From Oryzias latipes (taxonomy: Eukaryota; Chordata; Actinopteri; Beloniformes; Adrianichthyidae), in contig NC_019872.2 in the NCBI RefSeq assembly GCF_002234675.1, forward strand, positions 13,947,950 to 14,011,949: 64,000 nucleotides of DNA, in the 5' to 3' direction. Below are positions 49,218 to 64,000 of this stretch, one piece after another; position 1 is the first letter of the stretch; each line of letters starts with the position of its first letter. Made by a program: the position numbers and the translations under genes. The notes below the pieces were generated by a model that was not told the DNA's origin, made no database searches, and saw nothing but the letters and a program-made list of their open reading frames with translations.

Positions 49218-51828
49218 TTATTTGGACATGTGCTTCTTGATACGCTGAATTTCCATCTTAAATAAAAATTGGATTTATTTATAAATGTTCTGATGTAACA
49301 TGTTACAAGTTAAACAAAACTCCTACCAAAGGCATCTTCTTTACCTGCAAAGTTAGGCGAATCCTCTTCTCCTCATCAAGTTCATTCATTAACAGTTTAA
49401 TTTCTTTGCTGGAATGTAAAATAGTGTTAAATTAATGAAGCAAAGAAAATTCCACTTATAAATTGATTCTTTCCTCCCCCTTAATAGTCAAAGCATCTTT
49501 TTTCTTCCCCCTTAATGGTCAAAGCATCTGGTAGAAAAATATCAATTTATTTGAGCGTGAAAATGCTGAAAAAATGCACAACTGATGAAGGTCATGTCTC
49601 CTTTTCTTTGGTTCCCTGTTTAAGTGCTGTTTAAAAATGGAAGCTTAGAAAAAGAATCTTAGACATACTTGTGCTGGCTCTTCATCTGTTCGAACTGGTC
49701 TCGCAGGTCTCTCAGCTCTGTCTGTAACCGTTCCAGGTTCGGTGAGTGGCCATTAGGGTTTCTACAGTTCTGGGAAGCTGAGTTCTGACTCGGTGGAAGT
49801 GCTGAATGGAGCACAGAAGAGAGAGCCTTTGGCAGCAGAGAAGAGAAAGACTGCGTGGCCACGCTCGCAGGTTCTGCAGCCTTTTAAAAGAAAAAATAAA
49901 CTAATTACAATAACAAAATTAAACCTTTTTTTTTTAAACTCTGCGTTGACAAGTTTTCCGTGTTCTTTTGATGCATTATTGAGTAAATGAACTCACTTTG
50001 TTGCTTCGTTGTTGTTTTTTTTATAGACCATGTGTTGGAATTTTAGCTACAATTTCTCTAAAAACAACAAAATTTTATAAAAAGTGATACATTCCAACAA
50101 TTTAAAGTCTAAGATGAAACTTTTTCTAAAGGAGACCTTATCATTATAATGTGAGCATAACTTTCCAGTATTTTGTGTTGAAGCAACACTTTTTGGTAAT
50201 AAATCTTCTGTTTGAGAGCTTGTTTATTTCCATTTTAAATGTTGCCACATTTGCGAGGAGAACATATTTGTGGGATGATCAACAGAGTTGAGTTAGTGGG
50301 TTTTTCCCATGAGAAATCTATTAAAAAGAAAGAATAAGCAGGATTTTCGAACAATAGAAGGGTTACTGCCGTGTAAGAAATACAATTACGGCACAAAACA
50401 CAAGGGTTCCTGTGTTTTGGAGCTGTTTATTCACACCTATCTAAAGTCCATATTTTAATGCATGACACATCTCTGTTTTTTGGCACTAAACTATATAAAG
50501 ACATCCTGATCAGTTCCTCTTCTGTAGCATATGTTGGGGGAAGGCAGGAAACCCCAAAAAGTTTAAAAAAGACGGATAGACAAATACTCTTCTACTTGAA
50601 TTGGGATTTTTGTGAAAACACCTCAGATATTCTCATTACATTTTATGGACATGACTGTGGAATGGACAAGATGGGAAAAGATTTACCTCTATAAAAATTT
50701 GACCAGTTCCACCCGAGTACTTTTCAGACCAATTAATTAATTGTAGTTTTCATATAGGAGCTGGTTACAAATGTGACTGAGTTTTTATTGGCCCCCATTT
50801 TAAAGAGCTAAAACTTTTGACATCAGGATACAACTTGGTTAATGAGTGCTTTTGGTCTTCATAAGTGAAAATTCATTGATGTCAATCATAGAATACTCGG
50901 GGATTAGATGGATATACAGTAACTTACTGAAGTACCCTACTTCCAACTAGCTGTTAATTCTTGCAAGAAATGCATCTCTTTGAATCTGACCTTCAGTGCA
51001 GAGCTGTTCAGACTTGTTCCTTGAGAGCTTTCTTGGTGAGATGAAGAGTTTATATCTTGATAATGTTTCTCCTGCCTTTTTTCCTCCATCATAATCGCTA
51101 CCTGTAAGTAAATGACGTTAAACTCACCTGAAATGTTTCTATTTTTATTTCATCTCCTCTAAATATATTTGTTTGTATTTTTGTGTATTTTATTTCAATA
51201 TAAAACACTTCAAAATTCATCAAATGTAGGGTGTATTCAGACTGGGGAAACCGTTTGTTCCGGATTGGACCAAAGTTTGTTTTCTGTTGCATTATCTGTG
51301 TGAGTTTGCGTTTGTGTATAAGTTGCCACAAAAAAGTCAATATTATCCCAAGGACAGAGGAGGTATAGGAAGTACACACTTTTCAACCAGGGCCTCACAT
51401 TAATACAATTCTTTTCTTGTGCAGTGCAATAGGGTGCCGTTACTTTACACTTTACACAAAAAGTGAACTGAGCTTCACATCTCAGCATGAGCTACCTGCT
51501 CACTCAGGTTCTCCACCTCAGACACAATTGAATCAAACTCTTCTGTGTCTTTGGAATAGGAAACGGAGAACAAATGTTAAAACACATCTTGCAGATTCCA
51601 GAGTTGATCAAATCCCAGACTGCAGATGGGGTGCTTCATGTTCACACTCGCCATCACACATACTTGCTCCTTTTTTTGGATCCCAAAGCTCGCACTTACA
51701 TTTAGCAGACTGCAGCAATGTGTTTGGAAGGGTGTGTGTGTGTGGGGGTGTGGGGGGGTAGAATTTCATCAAGAGTGTAAACAGTCGCAAGGCTTACCAG
51801 GAATGAGTGCCGAGCTATAGTTGTCCAT
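49218..51828 (-). CDS. Small SH3KBP1/CIN85 C-terminal coiled-coil-like protein
   Basis: Six exons: 51798-51828, 51496-51548, 50991-51101, 49669-49880, 49345-49408, 49218-49256. Sum 510 nt, 169 residues; all phases match and the ATG at 51828 opens MDNYSSALIPDTEEFDS. The last 50 residues, with LQTELRDLRDQFEQMKSQH, KEIKLLMNELDEEKRIRL and LQMEIQRIKKHMSK, closely match the C-terminal coiled coil of CIN85 ([20 protein letters not shown] in human, recalled). In CIN85 that coil trimerises and binds phosphatidic acid. No SH3 domain or PxxxPR segment is encoded. The first 115 residues are acidic, then Ser/Gln-rich. Either a stripped paralogue (SH3D21-like is possible) or a short-isoform gene. Function is unknown. 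Confidence 0.75.
51228..51275 (+). repeat. Short dispersed repeat, partner of 7700-7860
   Basis: GGTGTATTCAGACTGGGG and GTTTGTTCCGGA repeat in reverse orientation within the phldb2 intron copy. Lies in an intron of the SH3KBP1-tail gene. Confidence 0.45.
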
Positions 51829-52727
51829 CGTGACAGTGAGGAATACAAGTGCAGACAATAAAAGACAAAAGAAACCTACAAAATCTCAGAGCAGAAATCA
51901 AACAACTTGATGACGCAGCAGATCATCCATCCTCAACATTGATCTGTTTATAGATAAGAAACTGAAACACTGTTTACCCCTCATGCCGCAGCAGTGAGGT
52001 ATGTGTGACAGATACATCCAAAAGCAGCACTTCAACAGATTAAAGGATCACCCGGTGATTAGTAAAAGTTTCTCAGATTATTGACAGTTACACCAAAAGA
52101 GATCCAGAGTGTACGCTCACCTTGTTGTAGGAGGCTCAGGCACAAAATAGTCTGAGTCTGTCGTAACTGGACTCCTTTTGTAATCTTTTGTGGAGCATGT
52201 TTTGATGAGGAGTGGTTCTGGCAGAGCTAAGTTTAGATCAGGACAGAGGAGCTCCCCCCTCTCCCCTTAAATACCACCGGGGCACGATGAAGGGCATCTT
52301 TGGCTGACTGACGCCTCACAGGGTTCACATGAAGAAGACCCAATCATTTATATTGAGGGGTGGGATTCCTTCACAGAAATGCTACGCACTATCTGGATAT
52401 TTTATTGTGTCTGTAAAAGTCAAGATTGGGACTTCAAGTTCTCCCTTTGTGGATACATTAAATATATCCAATTATTCAAAATCAACTCTTACGGAAATAA
52501 ATTCCATCTTTCAAATTTTGTTATTTTAGCTAGTATGCAATTTTAAAAACCAGGCAACACTGAATTTATGAGCAAAGATGTAATTCTACAAGACAACAAA
52601 ATAAATCCCTAACCCAAAGGAAAGCTAAACAGGATGCAAATTATAATCAAACTTCAACTTCTTCATTATACAATAAAAGTTTTAATAAATAACCAGAAAC
52701 ACACTTCACCAAATTGATGGGTTGGAG
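51829..52727. other. Upstream region of the SH3KBP1-tail gene
   Basis: Holds the presumed 5' UTR and promoter, possibly with a further noncoding exon near 52120-52250. From 52320 to 52727 it is AT-rich with no recognised feature. Confidence 0.35.
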
Positions 52728-52733
52728 TTTATT
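52728..52733 (-). promoter_or_regulatory. Poly(A) signal of the RG/RS-rich gene
   Basis: AATAAA on the minus strand, about 460 bases after the stop at 53193. Inferred from the hexamer and position. Confidence 0.5.
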
Positions 52734-53192
52734 TAGTGTCAAACTCAACATATCCTTTGTTTAAAAGTTGACATATCAAAGTGAACATCTAATCAATGAT
52801 TGCAATGAGGACAATTGTAGAGCAGCAACCCAAACAATCCTAAAATAAAACACAAAACAAGACGTAAAAAATGTTCCAAGTATTCTAGAAGCACAGCAGT
52901 ATTTTAACAACAACAAAAAAAAAAAAGCACATTGTACTTGACAGTTGAGATGTAAGCAACAGTTGAAAGAAAACAAGCCGGTCAGAGATGCATGGACAGT
53001 GAGCTCGGACTGTAGTGTCCATCCAGCAGGTGATCTGGACAGGTGGTGAAGCCAATCTTCCCCAAACCTGAGATGGAACCGCAAGAAAACGCATTTAAAA
53101 AAAAAAATTAAACAGTCAGATTCATTAAATGTCTCAGTTAACTTTACTAAAAATCAGCTTGATAAAAACAAAGAAAAAGACACCTTGGGTTG

Positions 53193-58303
<5,111 letters not shown>

Positions 58304-60094
58304 CTCTGGAAATGGCCGTTTAACCTACAGAAAAAAACAACAACAATAAAACAAGTTGTCAAAAGAACCATTGTAGATGTGATTATTAGGGCAGTCACTA
58401 TGCAGTTTATACCTTTTTTTTCAGATAAACATGAACATTTTCGGAATTTCCTTTCTTGTTAAAACCGTCAAATTTAAAACCTTCGTAGAAAAATATGTCC
58501 AGTTTTATAGAATGAAAACAAACATCTGATCGTGATCAATGATTTGTGTAAATTTGACGAGCTGAACGCATTCGGTACAGGAAACACTGCACAGAAGAGA
58601 TTCAGTGACAATGGTCTACAGTCGATCAGGACGCTAAACACAATCGCCCTAAAACAAGTCCCCAAAACTGTGAGGTTAACCACTTTGTGCTGAGGGTCCA
58701 CTGTATTGAACGAAAAGTATTTTTTAAAAATACTGCACACTCATTATCCCAAGGTTTAATTCCTAAAAGATTTGATAAAAATATCCTGCAACTGATTAAA
58801 TGTTACATGTTTTATTGACGAATCAATAAAATGGCAGACGCAACTTTCAGCTACCTCCATCAAAAGACCAAATAATTTTTACAAAGTCATTGTGGGGAGC
58901 AATAACAGTACAGAGGCTAGTAAACCCTTACAACAAACAGGTTATGTCGAACTCCACGCCAATGCAAATATTAGGTGCATAGTGTGGGATTCTGTAACTT
59001 TTTATGGCGACGTCCAAGAACAGCTGTTAAAACAGGGACTAATGTTATGTCAACACACTGATGATAATGCTACTTCTCTGTTTTTTTTAATCAATTACAA
59101 TAATTTATTGACAATAAGTTTAACTGTTATAGAAAAATAGCTTTATAAATATAAATTATAACCCCATAAGTCTTTACAAAAGTACTAAAACTGTAAAGAA
59201 CATGGTGTGTAGTTTGATATTCATAAGGTAATTACCAAAGTGATGACTCTTCCAGTCTCAGATTTTATTACCTGAACGAAAAACAATCTGGACCAAACTA
59301 AGGATTTAGTCGAAATAAACTCAAAAAAATTTTGGTATCACAACAGTTGGAGAGATCGATACCAAAAGTGCGTCACATAATGCAATAATACAATAATCTG
59401 GTCACTTATTCTTTTAAAAATGATACAAAAAATTAAAGCCTTGAGATTTTATTTCTTAGAAAATCAACAACTGACTATTAAATCTAAATGAGGGAAATAA
59501 ATGTAACAATAAATACTTAAATACTATTTTCGTCTGTTGTGTAAAGTTTTCAGTGCAGCCAAACCCTAGTAGGTCACGATCACAACTGTTTCGATCGTTA
59601 ATATAATCACATCAACACTTAATTGTCTTTGCTTTAAAACAAACTAAAATGTACCCAGCGTTAATCCAGCGAAATGGTTAACAAAATAAAATCCATCGTG
59701 CGTTTATATTCAGGTGGGTTGTGTTACGGTGAAGAAAGCCGCCTCAGTTTATGACCCGCTGAACAAGCGAAACGTGATTCCAATTTTAGCATTACGCAGC
59801 TGCCGACAAACGTCTCCTACGTTTCTTATTTTTCGCATAGAGTGGAGTCAAATATTTTAACTTCAGTGACCCTTATTCCGATCTAATGTTGCATCTAGTT
59901 TGTTATTGTCGATCAAAATGTAGTAGGCCGAGTCTTTACGTCGCGCTAACTACTAGCTAACTTAAATCAGGCTAAAGAAACTGAGCTAGCTCAGCGCCGA
60001 TTAAAACAAAATCGCTTATTTCAGTTATTTTAGTACGTTACATGCAATAGACGAGGGAATTAAAAATAGAACTATAAACTATAGAGTTACTTAC

Positions 60095-60130
60095 CAAACG
60101 CTGCCTGAGCGAAAGCTACGTGTATATAGG
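60095..60130 (-). promoter_or_regulatory. Probable first exon / promoter of the RG/RS-rich gene
   Basis: A strong donor (TTTG then GTAAGT, boundary 60094/60095) on the minus strand follows a short GC-richer stretch, with TATATA about 25-30 bases upstream. No ATG lies between, so this would be a 5' UTR exon spliced to the coding exon ending its acceptor near 58330. Inference. Confidence 0.45.
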
Positions 60131-62349
60131 TGTGACACAGTTATCAACCGCACTTATCTCCCAACCACTACGAACAGTTAGTATGGTAAATTACAGCGCC
60201 CCCTGCCTCTGTGGAGTACAAATTACATAGACGTTCTTGGCTCGAAACACAGCAAGTTACTGTACTTCCAAATCAGGGCATATTACAGTTTAGTAGTCCT
60301 TGGTTTTATTTTATTTTCAATAAGTTACTTACCTTAAAAATTACTGCCATCACTTACTCTACTTCTGAATTGCTTTCATCAAAATAAAACACAACATTTA
60401 AAAACAGCACCATAATACTAAAATGTGTTTACCTTTAAAAGTGTACCCTTTGGGCTACACAGGGTACTGACAACATATTTTTTTATATGTATAAAAGGAA
60501 AGCAAGATGATAAAGCCACATTTATAAATAGCCTAAGCCTTTTATTTTGGTAACCATTTTGCAAAAAATAGATAGCTGTGGTCCATTCATTTCAGACATA
60601 TCATTTGGATTCTATTAAAAGATTATAAGTCCTAATTTCTTAAGTTACCTTTATTTTATTTTATTCAGAGGTTCAGAGCACAAAACCAAGATAACACAGA
60701 GATATTGTTCATGCTTTCACAAGCAATTAAATTGATAATAAGTATTTCTCAAATTTTTCTGCCTTGTAGCATACATTTGTTGTGTGTTTACATTGTATGA
60801 ACTTCTATGAAACTCATTCCTAAATAAACATCTGAACTGCTTGTTCACATTCATATAAAAAAAGCGCTACACATTTTTAGTTTTCCTTTTTATTGACTTA
60901 GATCATGAAGTAATGACCATGCCCAAGCATACAGTTTACAGTGTTTGCAGTACTTGAAGACATTTGATGACTGTGACACAGTTTAATTGTGTTTGATGAG
61001 CAGACACAAACATCTAGAACCACTTGTGTAAAGCGTTTACATTCTTTTTTAATCTAAAATTCTATTGTCCTTGTTAAATCAGGTTTACTTAATACAAAGC
61101 AGGATGCAGGTCTTTATTTAACATTTCTATCCTCTCCTTGGTTCCTTTAAACTCTCATGTATTGATTCAGTTCGATTCAAAGGGATTTATTTGTCCAAAG
61201 CAAGTTAGTTTCTCTTAAAAAAATAAAATTAAAAAATTTAACGCCACATAAACAACCATCTCCATGGCTATATAATAATAAAGACAAATATGATCCATTC
61301 CTCATAAAGCTAATCTGTTTAATTGCTTATTCACAGGCAGTGATTGGATAATTTTATATTATTTTCTGACTTACGTAAGATAATTCTAGCTGGAAAGAAA
61401 AGTTGGACTAGTCTTATATTGTCTCCACCTGCAAAACAGTTTTTCAGGGTGCACAAACAGCTTTGTCATTTTTCAATTTTTCAGCTGCAAAGCATTTGGA
61501 TCACCGTGAGCCACACAATCCTTATAATTAGAATGTGCTGAAATTGATTTCAACATGATTTTAACATGTTTGAGTTTATTTGCAAATGGTTCTAAAGATC
61601 AGATTTGCTATGTTCTACAAATGTGATGATGCACTGTTAAAGAAGTGCTTAAATCCAGGTTAATAGTTGCAAACTCATTCCTGCACATGCACGTATGTCA
61701 CTTCAGGAAAAAAACAGAAAAAAATAATCTCAAAATGTCTCATGGTTTTGAAGTGTTCCTGTTGTGTTGTCAGTTTAGCTGTGTTTTGCTTTCAGACAGA
61801 TTAAATTAGTTTTTTTTTATTTAAATCCCCTGTTGATGCACATCTGAACAAAAAACAACATCTTTCAAAAATAAACAACAATATTAACCTCAGTTAACCT
61901 ATCAGTGAGAAATACGTTTACGTTCAGCTGCATCTTAGGATGTTTTTGATTTGTAAGCTCTAAATATGTGTTTGCTTACACATTCTAGAATAAAGCTAAC
62001 CCTGGAAATGATATACAATATTTTTTAATCAGGCAAATGCAAATCATCATCATCATTAAATATGTTTTTCTTTTTGTATTTTTCCATTGCACTAAGTGAT
62101 CTTAATGTTATTATATATATTTGTCTTTTCCTGTCCTTTCATACATTTGATCCATTATTTCACACTAAAGGATTAGTTAGTATATGTGAGATGTTTTGAT
62201 TATTTCTTTTTAGTTCCATGTCTATGGCTTTATTCCTGTAAGTGTAGAGACAAGGACATACTGACATAGACGCAATGTCCCTGTGTGTCTGTGTGCAGAT
62301 GTGAACAAGAAAAACAGACAAGTTAAGTAGCAAAAATGGGGGTGCTGAG
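60131..62349. other. Intergenic: upstream of the RG/RS gene and 3' flank of the MAP7-like gene
   Basis: AT-rich. The right part should be the 3' UTR of the minus-strand MAP7-like gene. No exon, repeat family or RNA gene was identified. Confidence 0.4.
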
Positions 62350-63257
<908 letters not shown>

Positions 63258-64000
63258 CTGCGAAGAGTAGCAGATGTCACAGAGGGCTTTGTCTTAGTTA
63301 GACTCTCCAACTAAGTTTACAGTTGAGCTCAAATATGATTGCACAAACAATATATTAAAAATTAGAATCACATGTGGCATTTTAGGGGGAATTTTGCAGC
63401 CTAATTGTTATAAAACTCAGCAGTGACTGCTCAATCATCGGGAGCTTGCTCTGTGTGCGCAGTCCCCAAGAGAGTGCTTAGTGAAAGTTACAAGGGCATT
63501 TTCAAGAACAGACTAATTTTACAGTCAGCTTGCCCCATGGCACTGCTCTGCAGAAAAAAAGTCATTCACTGCAGATGCTTCTCCATATTCCACAAAAAGA
63601 GAATCCCTGTTACCTGAATCTTTAGCTACCATAAACTGTGCATTGATATTTGAATTTGTATTAAAAGTTGCAAACCATGCAAAGTTAGATGTAACTGGTA
63701 AATGGTGCAGCCTAAAACAGCAAACAACTGATATCAAAAAAAATTACTAAGCAGCGTTTGAAAATAAAAGTCCTTATGAACATTATTTGAGGTGTCAGGG
63801 TGAAACTACTGAAGAGTCAAATGTTTTTAATTTCATGTCACTCAAAGCTTCCATACTGAAATATTAAAATAAATTAATGAATGAGACAGACTTTTCCAAA
63901 TCTCTAGGCTGGAATCAACTTTGAGCTCAGAGTACTTTTAAAGATCTCCTAATTATTTATTTAAAGTGGATCCATTAAAATAGTTAAGTCAGAAATCTGC
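63258..64000 (-). other. Intron of the MAP7-like gene (to window edge)
   Basis: Upstream of the acceptor at 63258 on the minus strand. No further exon was found up to 64000; nothing else recognised. Confidence 0.5.

Overview
This is a gene-dense piece of vertebrate genomic DNA, almost certainly from a ray-finned (teleost) fish. Genes are split into many short exons with GT-AG introns, intergenic DNA is AT-rich, and the repeats are of teleost type: short TTAA-flanked MITEs, tRNA-derived SINEs and LINE 3' stubs. There is no operon, CRISPR array, tRNA or rRNA. All gene models below were assembled by hand from reading frames, splice sites and remembered protein families; no database search was run.

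Layout. 1-10943 (+): the 3' part of phldb2 (LL5-beta), ending in its PH domain. 16325-19180 (-): a single-exon, Ser/Thr-rich member of the AMER (APC membrane recruitment) family. 21058-27622 (-): slc51a, the alpha subunit of the organic solute/steroid transporter. 30048-36046 (-): a zdhhc20-type palmitoyltransferase. 37625-40532 (-): pcyt1b-type choline-phosphate cytidylyltransferase. 44101-47976 (+): liph, a phosphatidic-acid-selective phospholipase A1. 49218-51828 (-): a 169-residue protein that matches only the C-terminal coiled coil of SH3KBP1/CIN85. 53193-58303 (-): an Arg/Pro/Ser/Gly-rich protein I cannot place in a family. 62350-63257 (-): the last two exons of a probable MAP7-domain family gene that runs off the right edge.

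Context. From memory, phldb2, slc51a, a ZDHHC gene, PCYT1A and LIPH all lie on human 3q, with ZDHHC19-SLC51A-PCYT1A adjacent at 3q29. SH3KBP1-BCLAF3-MAP7D2 are neighbours at Xp22, as are SH3D21-THRAP3-MAP7D1 at 1p34. The window therefore looks like a junction of two ancestral blocks. There is no obvious shared pathway. Two loose themes are lipid metabolism (slc51a, pcyt1b, liph) and microtubule or cell-cortex proteins (phldb2, the AMER protein, the MAP7-like gene).

Repeats. Three MITE-like families recur in introns: a TTAA-flanked piggyBac-like element (3 copies), a family with ends of the type TTAAAGACCCACTCTGAT (3 copies), and a family ending in ATACAGTCAATG (2 copies). There are also two SINEs, LINE 3' fragments, a GC-rich repeat-like island inside slc51a, and a long ATGA tetranucleotide array that abuts a slc51a splice acceptor. 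I see no whole retrovirus, LTR element or Polinton.

The most unusual items are the SH3-less CIN85-tail gene, the AMER protein with a cluster of EB1-type SxIP motifs, and the unplaced RG/RS-rich gene. I find no evidence for a wholly new biological system.
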